The notes: generated by a model from the letters alone, not told the origin. Positions 8,630 through 17,473 are shown, numbered from the stretch's first letter. The stretch: 64,000 nt of DNA from Alteribacter natronophilus (GCF_006007885.1 NZ_VCRO01000001.1:310001-374000); one strand, 5' to 3'. Translations and numbers: made by a program.

Positions 8630-8702
8630 TACGATCACCTCGTGAGCAGTCAGTACCGGACATTTTAAAACATCCGGACTCTCTGGTATCCTTAATATAA
8701 AA

Positions 8703-8935
8703 GGCTGTGTTCATATAGACGAATTAATTATGGAGCGAAAGGCGGCGACTCCAGCGGGAATAGCATCAGCTGCGAGCGTTACATCCTGTGATCGCTTCGA
8801 GCTGCTTCGACGCATACAGCTTCGATGATTACCTTGCAGAGGAAGAAGCAGAAGTATTCCCAAGGAGGCTGAATCGATGCCCGCGGAAAGCGTCCGCCTG
8901 CAGCGTCATAATGCAACAATCTTTCTGAAAACAGC
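8703..8935. mobile_element. Family B MITE-like element, copy 1, with 9-bp target duplication
   Basis: A 233-bp non-coding element between speA and yktA. It begins GGCTGTGTTC and ends GAAAACAGC, giving terminal inverted repeats. It is flanked on both sides by AATATAAAA (8694-8702 and 8936-8944), a 9-bp direct repeat as left by transposition. The interior shares the blocks GCGAAAGGCGGCGACTCCAG, GAGGAAGAAGCAG and CCGCGGAAAGCGTCCGCCTG with copies at 24478, 36248 and 49405. No transposase is encoded. Confidence 0.8.
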
Positions 8936-9030
8936 AATATAAAAACACACAGAGTATACCAGATTACAGCCAGGAGTAAAAGCTTTCTTTACTTCTGCAG
9001 CAGAGGTATTTCAAAAGGCAGGTGAAGACC

Positions 9031-9306
9031 ATGAAAGGTGAAGTGAGTATTCCGATCTCAACAGACTGGTCAAAAGATGAAGTCATTGATGTCGTCAATT
9101 TTTTTGAAACCGTGGACAGCGCATACGGGAAAGGAGCCGAACGCGAGGTAATCGCCGCGCTCTACAAGCGGTACAAAGAAGTTGTACCATCCAAATCCGA
9201 AGAAAAACAGGCCTTTAAGGAGTATGAAAAACAGACAGGCCAATCTCCGTACCACGTAGTGAAAAAGGCCAGGGAAACCGAGGAAAAACTGGTAAAAATG
9301 CATTAA
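9031..9306 (+). CDS. yktA: UPF0223 family protein YktA
   Basis: A small soluble protein of about 91 residues (ISTDWSKDEVIDVVNFF, then YKRYKEVVPSKSEEKQ). It matches the UPF0223 family as I know it and sits after speA as in B. subtilis. Function is unknown. I chose ATG 9031 because AGGTG lies 6 bases upstream. The GTG at 9022 would overlap this RBS. Confidence 0.85.
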   Translation: MKGEVSIPISTDWSKDEVIDVVNFFETVDSAYGKGAEREVIAALYKRYKEVVPSKSEEKQAFKEYEKQTGQSPYHVVKKARETEEKLVKMH

Positions 9307-9339
9307 ATGGATTTTGGGGTATACAGCCTCCCACAGTTT

Positions 9340-9520
9340 AGATACGTTTCTGATTATCGACTTTCAATAATTGGGGAAGTTTTGCCGGGTTAACTTTTCA
9401 GTCGATGAATGTAAAATGCGCGTGTAATATTGAATAATCAACTATAGCATACTGGATACAGGAAATGGCTCTCACCGTTGGTGGGGGCCCTTCTTAATGG
9501 CTGGGTTTTACCCGGCCACC
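9340..9520. repeat. Family A element, partial or eroded copy
   Basis: 9430-9540 aligns with the right half of the element at 885-1178: the segment with AATCAAC, the CTCACCG..GGTGGGGGCC hairpin, then GGTTTTACCCGGCC in place of GTTTTGTCCCAGCC. The left terminus is not clear. The rest of the 344-bp gap between yktA and the permease holds no gene that I can support. Confidence 0.5.
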
Positions 9521-9650
9521 ATTCTTATCTGCCGGATTTTACCCGGCCTCTTTCCAAACCTCCAAAAATCTCCAGTGGCAGATGCGCCGAATAAAATTCA
9601 GTTAACAATGGAAACTAACGGTAACTGGAGGCATAAGGGGTTGAAGTTAC

Positions 9651-10937
9651 GTGTTAAGTATTCTAATTGGTCTGGTACTCCTCATTATTCTCGCATATCT
9701 TGGATGGTCCATCATCTGGATTGCCCCGCTGATCAGTGGAATTGTAGCATTGATGAGCGGAATGGACATACTTGCAACCTATCGTGAAACCTACATGGCA
9801 GGTTTTGTTGACTTTGCGAAGGAGTGGTTTCCTGTCTTCCTTCTGGGAGCTATTTTTGGAAAGTTAATGGAAGATACAGGTGCAGCGCAGTCTGTAGCAT
9901 TTTCCATTACCCGGGTGATCGGGAAAACACGGGCGATTCTGGGCGTACTGATCGCAGCTGCTGTTCTTACATATGGCGGCGTGAGTCTCTTTGTTGTTGT
10001 TTTTGCGATCTATCCTCTGGCGGTAGCACTGTTCCGTGAGGCAGATATATCAAGAAAGCTGCTTCCCGGCACGTTTGCACTTGGCGCCTTTACGTTTACA
10101 ATGACGGCACTTCCGGGAACCCCGCAGATTCAGAACCTGATCCCCATGGATTATTACGGCACAACTCCGTTGGCAGCGCCATTTATGGGAATTGCATCAG
10201 CCATCGTGATGGCCGTTGGCGGGTATTTATATCTGAAGTGGCGGGAGAACAGGCTGACTCGAAAAGATGACAGGTTTACTGAGCCACAGGAGGAAAATGC
10301 TGTGGAGGGAGTAAATGAGGACGAACTGCCGAATGTCTGGCTTTCCCTTATCCCACTCTTTGTAGTTGTACTGACGCTCAATGTACTGAACTGGTCGATT
10401 ATTGTATCTCTGATCGCAGGAAGTTTACTGCTGATGCTTTTTAACTATAAGCGATATAAGCAGTTCAGTGAATCGGTGAACGACGGGGCAAAAGGATCTG
10501 TAATGGCCGTTATCAATACGAGTGCAGCTGTAGGATTCGGTGTGGTAATCACAGCCACCCCCGCCTTTGATGACCTGGCCGGCATACTGCTCGGAATACC
10601 GGGGCATCCGCTGATTTCCCAGGCCCTCTCCATCCAGGTGATGGCCGCAATTACAGGCTCCGCCGGGGGCGGTATGGGGATTGGGCTGGAAGCTCTTGGG
10701 GAGCAGTATTATCAGATTGCCCAGGAGCAGGGATACAATCTCGATGCCTTTCACCGTGTTGCGTCAGTAGCTTCCGGAGCAAGCATCCTTCCCCATAACG
10801 GAGCGCTGCTTACACTTTTTGCTGTAACTGGTCTTACGCATAAAGACTCCTATGGTGATATTGCAGCTGTAGGTCTGATCATACCGACTATTGCTGTAAT
10901 AGTTGCAGTCATCATGGGGGCAATAGGGATTTACTGA
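9651..10937 (+). CDS. GntP family permease, probable hydroxybutyrate transporter
   Basis: A 428-residue polytopic membrane protein of the Gnt permease family, with about a dozen hydrophobic segments and the conserved half-repeats TYGGVSLFVVVFAIYPL and ASGASILPHNGALLTLFAVT. It closely resembles YxjC of B. subtilis in architecture. The next gene, 45 bases on, is a 3-hydroxybutyrate dehydrogenase, as in the yxjC-yxjF pair, so the substrate is probably 3-hydroxybutyrate. That is inferred from context, not from substrate residues. Start is GTG with TAAGGGG upstream. Confidence 0.85.
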   Translation: MLSILIGLVLLIILAYLGWSIIWIAPLISGIVALMSGMDILATYRETYMAGFVDFAKEWFPVFLLGAIFGKLMEDTGAAQSVAFSITRVIGKTRAILGVLIAAAVLTYGGVSLFVVVFAIYPLAVALFREADISRKLLPGTFALGAFTFTMTALPGTPQIQNLIPMDYYGTTPLAAPFMGIASAIVMAVGGYLYLKWRENRLTRKDDRFTEPQEENAVEGVNEDELPNVWLSLIPLFVVVLTLNVLNWSIIVSLIAGSLLLMLFNYKRYKQFSESVNDGAKGSVMAVINTSAAVGFGVVITATPAFDDLAGILLGIPGHPLISQALSIQVMAAITGSAGGGMGIGLEALGEQYYQIAQEQGYNLDAFHRVASVASGASILPHNGALLTLFAVTGLTHKDSYGDIAAVGLIIPTIAVIVAVIMGAIGIY

Positions 10938-10982
10938 TTTGGACAGCGTTCTGAATATAATTAAAAGAAGGGATGATTAAGA

Positions 10983-11759
10983 ATGGTAGAAGGGAAAGTG
11001 GCTTTTATTACAGGATCTGCCGGTGGTATTGGTCTTGAAGTCGGCATCCGGTTTGCTGAAGCGAATGCAAAAGTGGTTTTTTCTGACGTAAAAGAAGAGG
11101 AGCTCAATAAAACAGTCGAAGAACTCAAAAGTAAAGGTCACGATGTGATGGGAATTGCCTGCGATGTAACCGATGAAGAAGATATTAAGCGTGCTGTAAA
11201 TGAAACGATCGATACTTATGGAACCATTGATATTCTTATTAACAATGCAGGAATTCAGCACGTGGCTGCAGTGGAGGATTTTCCTGTTGATAAGTTCGAG
11301 CTCATGCTTAAAATTATGCTTACAGGCCCATTCATCGCCACAAAAGTAGTATTTCCCCATATGAAAGAACAGAAGTTCGGACGCATACTCAATATGGCTT
11401 CCATTAATGGGGTGATTGGGTTTGCAGGAAAAGCCGCATACAACAGTGCAAAGCACGGGGTTATTGGCCTGACAAAGGTAACGGCACTTGAAGGAGCTGA
11501 GCACGGAATTACTGTTAACGCGATTTGTCCCGGCTATGTGGATACACCGCTAGTACGAAATCAGCTGGAAGATTTGGCAAAGAACCGCGGAGTTGATCTT
11601 GAAGGGGCACTCGAGGAAGTTATTTATCCCCTTGTCCCTCAGAACCGCCTTCTTCAGGTAGAGGAAATTGCGGACCTGGCCATTTTCCTGTCAAGCGACA
11701 AAGCAAAAGGCATGACCGGCCAGCCGGTCATTATTGACGGCGGCTACACAGCCCAGTAA
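10983..11759 (+). CDS. 3-hydroxybutyrate dehydrogenase (SDR family)
   Basis: A 258-residue short-chain dehydrogenase. It has the Rossmann motif TGSAGGIG (about residues 10-17), NNAG, and the catalytic Ser plus Y-x3-K in SING..AAYNSAKHG. The sequence PGYVDTPLVRNQ, followed by an insertion with NRGVDLEGALEEV, is typical of D-beta-hydroxybutyrate dehydrogenases. It would oxidise 3-hydroxybutyrate to acetoacetate with NAD in the cytoplasm. It is co-transcribed with the GntP permease just upstream, giving an uptake-and-oxidation pair. RBS AAGGGATG precedes the ATG. Confidence 0.88.
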   Translation: MVEGKVAFITGSAGGIGLEVGIRFAEANAKVVFSDVKEEELNKTVEELKSKGHDVMGIACDVTDEEDIKRAVNETIDTYGTIDILINNAGIQHVAAVEDFPVDKFELMLKIMLTGPFIATKVVFPHMKEQKFGRILNMASINGVIGFAGKAAYNSAKHGVIGLTKVTALEGAEHGITVNAICPGYVDTPLVRNQLEDLAKNRGVDLEGALEEVIYPLVPQNRLLQVEEIADLAIFLSSDKAKGMTGQPVIIDGGYTAQ

Positions 11760-11788
11760 CCGTACGCAGTATCCCAAACAGAAAATAT

Positions 11789-11898
11789 GAGGCTGAGCCT
11801 CCACGTGCTTTGCACTGCGGGGGCTCACCTGCGCATTTTTCATCCGCTTTCTTCGCATTTTGTCCGGGTTCTCTCCTAAATACTTTTATCCCAGCCTC
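11789..11898. repeat. Family A element, short copy
   Basis: A 110-bp segment bounded by GAGGCTGAG (11789) and CCCAGCCTC (to 11898) fills the gap between the convergent hydroxybutyrate dehydrogenase and thiE genes. Its left end forms a small GAGGCTGAGCCTC palindrome. It may serve as a terminator for either gene. Confidence 0.55.
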
Positions 11899-11927
11899 AT
11901 TCTATTTTCAGGTCAGAATGAGATTCG

Positions 11928-12584
11928 TTACTCTGTAAACAGTCCCCGGAACTCTTTAACTGCCTGATACGGGGAACCGGCTTTTGTAATAGCCGAAATT
12001 ACTGCCAGACCGTCAGCCCCTGCCCGGATAACAGCAGTACCATTGGATTGGCTGATTCCTCCGATGGCAGCGATTGGAATGTCAACGCCATTCCGGCGAA
12101 GTTCCGAAATCCATTCCGGTCCTGATTCTTTTTCTGCATCGGCTTTGGAGCCGGTTGCATAAATAGGGCCGGCTCCGAGATAGTCTGCACCGGCTTCGAT
12201 GGCTTTGTAAGCTTCTTCGACGGTATGAACAGATACCCCGAGTATTTTGTGTTTTCCTATTCTTTTTCGGGCTTCATAAGCGTCATCATCCTCCTGCCCG
12301 ACGTGAAGGCCATCCGCATCAATCTGCTCCGCAAGATCTGTGTCATCATTAACAATAAAAGGAACGGACGCCTCCCTGCACTGGTTAAACAGCTGAAGAG
12401 CCAGAGCTTTTTTCATTTCTCCCTCCAGAGAGCCCGGCCCCTTTTCCCGGAATTGAAACATGGTAATTCCGGCAGAAAGACTTTCATTAAGAACGTGAGG
12501 GAGGGGACTGCTGCAGTCGCGGGTACCGGCCACAAGGTAAACTTTCAGCTGGTCCCGGACAGAAGAATGGTTTAATCCTCCCAT
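11928..12584 (-). CDS. thiE: Thiamine-phosphate synthase
   Basis: A TIM-barrel enzyme of 218 residues that joins hydroxymethylpyrimidine diphosphate and thiazole phosphate to thiamine phosphate. Key motifs are ITMFQFREKG, VPFIVNDDTDLA, ADGLHVGQEDD and YLGAGPIYATGSK, and the phosphate-binding end IAAIGGISQSN. It is the last gene of thiM-thiD-thiE and overlaps the end of thiD by 13 bases, so translation is coupled. The RBS-like GGAGG lies just inside the proposed ATG, so the exact start is uncertain. Confidence 0.93.
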   Translation of the reverse strand: MGGLNHSSVRDQLKVYLVAGTRDCSSPLPHVLNESLSAGITMFQFREKGPGSLEGEMKKALALQLFNQCREASVPFIVNDDTDLAEQIDADGLHVGQEDDDAYEARKRIGKHKILGVSVHTVEEAYKAIEAGADYLGAGPIYATGSKADAEKESGPEWISELRRNGVDIPIAAIGGISQSNGTAVIRAGADGLAVISAITKAGSPYQAVKEFRGLFTE

Positions 12585-13420
12585 TGTCTGACCTCTTCCA
12601 TCAATTCAACACCCTTGTCAGGAAACTGGCGGTGCGCCCCGTGATGGGTTGGCCCGTGCCCGCTCCCCAGTGGGGAAGTGTATTTGATTGCCAGCTGTAC
12701 ATAAACTTTAGCATGCCTGACAGCTTCTTTGACCGGATGGCCAAGTGCAAGCCGGGACGTAATGGCAGCTGCGAAAGTACAGCCTGTTCCGTGGGTGTTT
12801 TTTGATGGTATGCGGGGCAGTTCGAAAGAAGTGAACGTACTTCCGTCAAACAGGAGATCGATTACACTGTCTGAGCCCGAGCTTTCCGCATGCCCACCTT
12901 TGATGACGACATTGGAGGCGCCTGCCTTATACAGGGTTTCAGCTGCTTTTTTCCGTTCACTGAGTGTCCGGATTTCCATTCCCGTCAGCACTTCCGCTTC
13001 AGGTATGTTCGGGGTAATGACATCCGTCACTGGAAGGAGACGCTCGATAAGAGCTGTATGTGCCTCGTCATTAAGAAGTTTATCGCCACCTTTTGCAATC
13101 ATAACAGGGTCTACGACGATATTTTTCCAATTATATTGACGGATGGCCGAGACGACCGCCTCGATTCTCTCTGCGTCGAAGAGCATGCCGGTTTTGACGG
13201 CATCAACCTGAAAATCAGACCCGACTGATTCAAGCTGTTTCTTCAGTCCTTCCGTTTCCACCGGATAAACTCCCTGGACGCCTGCTGTGTTCTGTGCAGT
13301 GACTGCAGTCAGGGCACTGGTACCAAAAACGAGGTGTTCCTGGAATGTCTTAAGGTCTGCCTGGATTCCTGCGCCGCCGCCTGAATCAGATCCCGCGATG
13401 GTTAAAGCGGTTTTCTGCAT
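12572..13420 (-). CDS. thiD: Hydroxymethylpyrimidine/phosphomethylpyrimidine kinase
   Basis: A 282-residue ribokinase-fold enzyme that phosphorylates hydroxymethylpyrimidine twice. It has the start [20 protein letters not shown], the segment [13 protein letters not shown], and the anion-hole and catalytic Asp motif [23 protein letters not shown] lies 6 bases upstream of the ATG. The start overlaps the thiM stop (TAATG). It belongs to the riboswitch-controlled salvage operon. The tail after [10 protein letters not shown] is slightly long for the family. Confidence 0.94.
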   Translation of the reverse strand: MQKTALTIAGSDSGGGAGIQADLKTFQEHLVFGTSALTAVTAQNTAGVQGVYPVETEGLKKQLESVGSDFQVDAVKTGMLFDAERIEAVVSAIRQYNWKNIVVDPVMIAKGGDKLLNDEAHTALIERLLPVTDVITPNIPEAEVLTGMEIRTLSERKKAAETLYKAGASNVVIKGGHAESSGSDSVIDLLFDGSTFTSFELPRIPSKNTHGTGCTFAAAITSRLALGHPVKEAVRHAKVYVQLAIKYTSPLGSGHGPTHHGAHRQFPDKGVELMEEVRQWED

Positions 13421-14229
13421 TATTGATCCTCCTCTCCGGAATAACGAAAACGCTGTTTAATATCAGTGCTGCTGAGGCTGTGAAGCTTGTCAAGAAACCG
13501 GACCTGGAAAGAGCCGGGTCCTTCACTTCCAGCGGCTGCCGTTTCTGCTGCGATACCATAATAGCCGAGTGCACAGACGGCTGTTTCCAGGGGTGCTTCT
13601 GAATCGACTGCCATGAAAGCTGCAAGGACGGAAGTGAGGAGACAGCCTGTACCGGTGACTTTCGTAAGTTCGGGGGTGCCGTTATGGCCGTAATATACCG
13701 TTTCCCCGTCTGTAATTATATCGGTTTCACCTGTAAGAACTACGTTGGTTCTGTACATCTGGGCTGCTTTTTTTGCAATCTCTGCTGCGTTTGCACGGTT
13801 CTCCCGGGAGTCCACACCTTTCATTTCCACCTCTTCTCCAGCAAGGTTACTGATTTCCCCGAGATTGCCACGGAGAAAAAAGATATCAAGCTCCTCCAGC
13901 AGCTGACGGGATGTTTCTGTCCGGTAAGATGTGGCTCCTGCTCCCACAGGGTCTACAAAGACAGGAACACGGTGTTTGTTTGCAGCCCGGCCGGCCAGAT
14001 GCATAGCCGCCACCTGATCTGCTGTCAATGTCCCTATATTCAGAACAAGGCCGGAGGAGATTGCCGCCATTTCCCCGACTTCCTCTTCAGCATAGGCCAT
14101 TACAGGTGATGCACCCAGAGCGTAAAGGCCGTTTGCAGTAAAGTTTGTAACAACTACATTGGTCATATTGTGGATCAGCGGAGACTGTGTGACAATCTTC
14201 TCTTTTAGTGACAGTAATTTTTCATCCAT
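13420..14229 (-). CDS. thiM: Hydroxyethylthiazole kinase
   Basis: A 269-residue kinase that phosphorylates the thiazole alcohol for salvage. It has the N-terminal [20 protein letters not shown], the segment [16 protein letters not shown] and the catalytic [10 protein letters not shown]. It is the first gene after the TPP riboswitch and its terminator. With thiD and thiE it makes thiamine phosphate from salvaged moieties. No de novo gene (thiC, thiG, thiS, thiO) is in the window. RBS AAAGGGTGA precedes the ATG. Confidence 0.94.
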   Translation of the reverse strand: MDEKLLSLKEKIVTQSPLIHNMTNVVVTNFTANGLYALGASPVMAYAEEEVGEMAAISSGLVLNIGTLTADQVAAMHLAGRAANKHRVPVFVDPVGAGATSYRTETSRQLLEELDIFFLRGNLGEISNLAGEEVEMKGVDSRENRANAAEIAKKAAQMYRTNVVLTGETDIITDGETVYYGHNGTPELTKVTGTGCLLTSVLAAFMAVDSEAPLETAVCALGYYGIAAETAAAGSEGPGSFQVRFLDKLHSLSSTDIKQRFRYSGEEDQ

Positions 14230-14314
14230 TTCGTATCACCCTTTACTGATAAAGTTTCTTCTGTCTTTCATGTTACCCTTAAGCTGGATTCGTTAAAGCC
14301 TGGAAAATCAGATG

Positions 14315-14352
14315 AAAAAAGGTGCCGTTTCCAGAGGGAAATGGCACCTTTG
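14315..14352 (-). terminator. Expression-platform terminator of the TPP riboswitch
   Basis: A strong hairpin on the minus strand has its arms at 14319-14332 and 14337-14351 and a T run encoded by the A run 14315-14320. It lies between the aptamer and thiM, as expected for TPP-dependent transcription attenuation. Confidence 0.85.
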
Positions 14353-14375
14353 ATTATACGCAGGCTTTCATTTTC

Positions 14376-14462
14376 CCACTTTCCTACGCCAGTTTGAACT
14401 GGATCAGGTTCAAAGGGATCAACCGCAGTTGTCTCAGCCTTTTTCGGCACCCCCAGTGGTTC
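14376..14462 (-). promoter_or_regulatory. TPP (THI-box) riboswitch aptamer
   Basis: Read on the minus strand, the segment contains the conserved parts of the THI element in order: ACTGGGGGTGCC, GGCTGAGA, GATCCCTTTGAACCTGATC, then GGCGTAGGAAAGTGGG. It controls thiM-thiD-thiE. When thiamine diphosphate is bound, the downstream terminator should form and the operon should be off. Confidence 0.95.
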
Positions 14463-14468
14463 AGTATG

Positions 14469-15107
14469 CTATTCTTCTTCAGCCTGTCTTGCAATCCGGT
14501 AAAGAGGAAGGACGGTTTCGAATGTCCTCTCAACTTCCCTGATAAATGTTTCCCCATCACCAAGAGCTGGATCATTCTTCTGAAAATGGCGGCCGCACAG
14601 AATTTCGGCTTTTTTTACTGTTTCAAGCCGGTTAAAAAGCTGATCAAGATCCGCTTCAGCCATTTCCTCCTGAACAGAAACTTCCGGTTTAGTATGATCG
14701 GCAGACCACACATAATCATCCGGAATGTGACTGATCAGTTCATCTTTCTGTTCTTTAAGAAGCCCGGCAAAGTGGCTTTTAATCGGTGATTCATAAATGA
14801 CAGCAAACCAGACGAAAACATGTGATTCGAAAAGTCCGATCTGAAAGTGGGGCAGTTTTTTGTAGCCGCGCTTGTTATGTGCAACCGCCACCCACGTATC
14901 GTCAGGAGGGTTCACTTTCCTGCGGGCGTGTTTTGCTACATGAGGAAACATGTCCTCACCTGTTTTCTCAGTTAACCACCCGGCAAAATGATTACCGAGT
15001 TCCTCCAGTTTAGGACGGACACTGGTTTTAATTGCATCCATTCTCGGTTCGAGGCCATCAATGGTAAATACGTTAAAATCTTTTTCGGTAAAACCCTGAA
15101 ATGACAT
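14469..15107 (-). CDS. yktB: UPF0637 family protein YktB
   Basis: A 212-residue soluble protein (MSFQGFTEKDFNVFTIDGLE, then DMFPHVAKHARRKVNPPDDT). It matches the UPF0637 family and its yktA-yktB neighbourhood in B. subtilis, here split by the hydroxybutyrate and thiamine genes. The biochemical function is unknown. Its stop lies only about 7 bases from the riboswitch aptamer, so the thi operon probably uses the yktB transcript or a promoter within yktB. Confidence 0.88.
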   Translation of the reverse strand: MSFQGFTEKDFNVFTIDGLEPRMDAIKTSVRPKLEELGNHFAGWLTEKTGEDMFPHVAKHARRKVNPPDDTWVAVAHNKRGYKKLPHFQIGLFESHVFVWFAVIYESPIKSHFAGLLKEQKDELISHIPDDYVWSADHTKPEVSVQEEMAEADLDQLFNRLETVKKAEILCGRHFQKNDPALGDGETFIREVERTFETVLPLYRIARQAEEE

Positions 15108-15362
15108 CTTCCTGCGGCTCCTTCCTTGTGAAACGTGATGATCCGGCTGTATGTGGATAGTTTATCACAGGGACCTGGTTTTTAAAAAAGTTGCGCTCTG
15201 TGAGCACCATTGGTTTAAGTTGACCGAAAAAGTGGAATGAAAAAAATAAATCAAATAAATTGTTGCAACATGCAGATTATATTCATAAAGTATAGTAATC
15301 CATAATACGGCGCGAACAGTATCGCTGGTCGCGACACAGTAAACGAAAAGGGGTGTGGAGAG

Positions 15363-15551
15363 ATGGAAAAAGTCATTCAAACGTTAAAGCGAAGAGACGG
15401 AGAACGACGTATACCAGTTCTGAAAATGGAAATAGACTACGAACTCCAGACGCTCTTTGACGCAATGCAAGCCAGCGATCAGAAACAGGTTGAAAAGAGT
15501 AAGCGCATCCTGGAGCGACTTCGCAGTGAACTTATGCGACTGGAAGCATAA
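15363..15551 (+). CDS. Small conserved protein, YkzI-like
   Basis: A 62-residue, charged, probably helical protein (LKMEIDYELQTLFDAMQ, then SKRILERLRSELMRLE). Two predicted amphipathic helices suggest a helical hairpin. A small gene is found at the same place next to yktB in B. subtilis (ykzI), and I use that only as a likely name. The RBS-like AAAAGGGG lies 12 bases upstream. Function unknown. Confidence 0.65.
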   Translation: MEKVIQTLKRRDGERRIPVLKMEIDYELQTLFDAMQASDQKQVEKSKRILERLRSELMRLEA

Positions 15552-15565
15552 AAATCGAAGATGCT

Positions 15566-15598
15566 GAAAAATGAGCCTTTCCGGGTTCATTTTTTTTG
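15566..15598 (+). terminator. Terminator after the YkzI-like gene
   Basis: A hairpin (AAAATGAGCC with GGTTCATTTT, one mismatch) is followed by a run of eight T, 15 bases after the stop codon. Confidence 0.75.
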
Positions 15599-15685
15599 GA
15601 TCGAATGCTGTCGTAAATTTGCATCAGGTAAGCATTTTAGGATAAATTGATAGAAGTACCTGGATAAAAGGGGAGGAAATTACTG

Positions 15686-16483
15686 ATGAATGAACAGAGC
15701 CGCAAGGCACTTTACGATACCGCACTTGAGTGGACTTATGAATCAGGGAAACATATACGTGAAAAAATGGAGAATACATACAACGTGGACATTAAAGCCC
15801 ACCAGCATGATCTTGTCACGGACGTGGACCGTTCTGTGGAACAGTTTTTCCGGGACAGGGTGAAGAAAAGCTTTCCCGCCCACAGAATTATGGGTGAGGA
15901 AGGTCTTGGAGAAAATGTGGAGGATCTGAAAGGAACAGTCTGGATTATTGATCCTATTGACGGAACCGTTAACTTTGTCCATCAGGGATGTTATTTTGCA
16001 GTTTCCGTCGGAATTTTTCATAACGGTGAGCCGGTAGCAGGCATCGTCTATGATGTTATGGCTGACGAAATGTTTTCTGCTCTCGCCGGAAAGGGACTGT
16101 GGCTGAATGGAAAGCCTCTTCCTCAACTTGCAGATACCTCCATTGATGAAGCTCTGCTCAGTTTCAATAACGGGTGGATGATGAAGGACAGACGGCTTGA
16201 AGAGCTTGTGCGTCAGTCAAGGGGAATCCGGTCTTACGGAGCAGCCGCTCTGGAGATGGCTTATGTAGCCTGCGGCAGAATTGAAGCCTACATCAGCTTT
16301 AACCTGGCCCCCTGGGATGTGGCGGGCGGCTATGTGCTGATTACTGAAGCAGGAGGGACTGTCACGAATTATACCGGGGAACCGCTCACATTCCTGAAAA
16401 AAGATACGCTGCTTGCAGCGAATGCATCAGTGTATCATACAATTACAGACCTTCTTGAACAGGCAGGAAATGAAACCCGATAG
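15686..16483 (+). CDS. yktC: Inositol monophosphatase family protein YktC
   Basis: A 265-residue Mg-dependent phosphatase. It has the metal-site motifs GEEG, IDPIDGTVNFV and PWDVAGGYVLITEAGG, all intact. Family members hydrolyse inositol-1-phosphate or related phosphates such as NADP or 3'-phosphoadenosine phosphate, and the true substrate cannot be told. The start ATG has GGGGAGG upstream. The gene has its own terminator. Confidence 0.92.
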   Translation: MNEQSRKALYDTALEWTYESGKHIREKMENTYNVDIKAHQHDLVTDVDRSVEQFFRDRVKKSFPAHRIMGEEGLGENVEDLKGTVWIIDPIDGTVNFVHQGCYFAVSVGIFHNGEPVAGIVYDVMADEMFSALAGKGLWLNGKPLPQLADTSIDEALLSFNNGWMMKDRRLEELVRQSRGIRSYGAAALEMAYVACGRIEAYISFNLAPWDVAGGYVLITEAGGTVTNYTGEPLTFLKKDTLLAANASVYHTITDLLEQAGNETR

Positions 16484-16492
16484 GCTCAATTC

Positions 16493-16527
16493 AGCGGTGC
16501 GGAGGGGAACTTCCGTGCCGCTTTTTT
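16493..16527 (+). terminator. Terminator of yktC
   Basis: A 12-base stem with G-T pairs (16493-16504 with 16511-16522) and a run of six T, just after the yktC stop. Confidence 0.8.
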
Positions 16528-16543
16528 CCGCAGGAAAAAATTA

Positions 16544-16575
16544 TAAAAACGGCAGGCGTTTGTGCGCCTGCCGTT
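16544..16575 (-). terminator. Terminator of the small gene at 16584
   Basis: A perfect 11-bp stem (16548-16558 with 16565-16575), with the T run on the minus strand encoded by the A run before 16549. Confidence 0.8.
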
Positions 16576-16583
16576 CCGGCTGA

Positions 16584-16745
16584 TTACAGTTGATCACGGT
16601 GATCCTCATAGGCAATCAGCACCACATCAGAGCCCGTTTCGTTACGGAGTTCATCCTCAAGAGCCCGGAGCTTTGTGAGTCCATCCTCGTTCAGTTGTGC
16701 AGCAGGGTAGGCCTCGTTTTCAAATGGAACGTTTTTTTTACTCAT
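16584..16745 (-). CDS. Hypothetical small protein
   Basis: A 53-residue acidic protein (MSKKNVPFENEAYPAAQLNE, then TKLRALEDELRNETGSDVVL). I chose ATG 16745 because GGGAG lies about 11 bases upstream. An upstream in-frame ATG at 16778 has no RBS. A terminator follows directly, which supports a real gene. I do not recognise the family. It follows a spore-coat-like gene on the same strand, so a sporulation link is possible but unproven. Confidence 0.55.
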   Translation of the reverse strand: MSKKNVPFENEAYPAAQLNEDGLTKLRALEDELRNETGSDVVLIAYEDHRDQL

Positions 16746-16796
16746 ACATAGTGCAGCTCCCTTCAAATAGTCATGCACAACTATTTTCTGTATATA

Positions 16797-17171
16797 TCAG
16801 CCCATTATTCCGTAAAATCCGGTCTGTCTCAGCCCCCAGACTAGATTCATGGTCAGAGTGCAGCACCTGGGGAATGTCTGGGCATCCGTCTGCAGGCGGA
16901 ACGTGACCGAAGTAGGTGTATAGGTTGTTTCAACGATAGTAGGTACCCCGGTTGAGTCAACAATCCTGTCCACTTCTTCATCGTTGCCCTCCTGTGCTGC
17001 ACTCATGAGTCTGTGCATAAGAGACGGGGATGATGAGAGCCGGCTGACAATCAGGTATCCGTGCTGCAGAAGCAGGATATTGGCCGAGAGAGACTCGTGA
17101 AAAGCGCCTATATCCACAGGGGGATAGGAGTGATCGGGGCGGTAAGGGAATTGACCATAATTATAGTACAT
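16797..17171 (-). CDS. Small protein resembling inner spore coat proteins (YuzC-like)
   Basis: A 124-residue protein with a Tyr/Pro-rich start (MYYNYGQFPYRPDHSYPPVD), a helical middle (LMSAAQEGNDEEVDRIVDST) and a beta-rich Cys-containing end (FPRCCTLTMNLVWGL). The layout recalls small spore coat proteins such as YuzC, from memory only, and the assignment is tentative. The gene lies among minus-strand genes of unknown function. It has no signal peptide or membrane segment. Confidence 0.6.
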   Translation of the reverse strand: MYYNYGQFPYRPDHSYPPVDIGAFHESLSANILLLQHGYLIVSRLSSSPSLMHRLMSAAQEGNDEEVDRIVDSTGVPTIVETTYTPTSVTFRLQTDAQTFPRCCTLTMNLVWGLRQTGFYGIMG

Positions 17172-17250
17172 ACACGTTCACGACCTTCCGCGCTTCATTT
17201 ATATTATGGTATTCAGACGCCACACGGAAGTGTCACAGAGAGTGATTAAC

Positions 17251-17273
17251 AAAAAACGCCCCTCGGGGCGTTT
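17251..17273 (-). terminator. Terminator of ylaF
   Basis: A compact perfect GC stem (AAACGCCCC with GGGGCGTTT, 2-base loop) with a T run on the minus strand. It lies 12 bases beyond the ylaF stop. Confidence 0.8.
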
Positions 17274-17284
17274 GAGCTGCTGAT

Positions 17285-17473
17285 TTATGAACGGCTTTCG
17301 GCTTCGAAGTTCTTTTTACGGATTCTCAGCCCGGCAGCAACACCAGCCAGTGCTGTGACGATGGACAGGATAACAATAAACGAACTTCTTTCAGCAAGGC
17401 CGATTCCAACGCCGGCAACGCTGCATGCAGTTATAATAGCCACGAAAAAAATGGGCCAGTTAAACGTTTTCAT
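17285..17473 (-). CDS. ylaF: DUF5325 membrane protein YlaF
   Basis: A 62-residue membrane protein with two hydrophobic helices (WPIFFVAIITACSVAGVGIG and IVILSIVTALAGVAAGL) joined by LAERSSF, and a charged C-terminus. This matches YlaF, which lies at the same place in B. subtilis. Function unknown. In B. subtilis typA follows ylaF, and here it does not. Confidence 0.8.
   Translation of the reverse strand: MKTFNWPIFFVAIITACSVAGVGIGLAERSSFIVILSIVTALAGVAAGLRIRKKNFEAESRS

Noticed and set aside
9497-9787. A frame before the GntP permease gene
   Set aside because: It overlaps the permease start in another frame and a repeat. The permease has the better RBS and a clear family.
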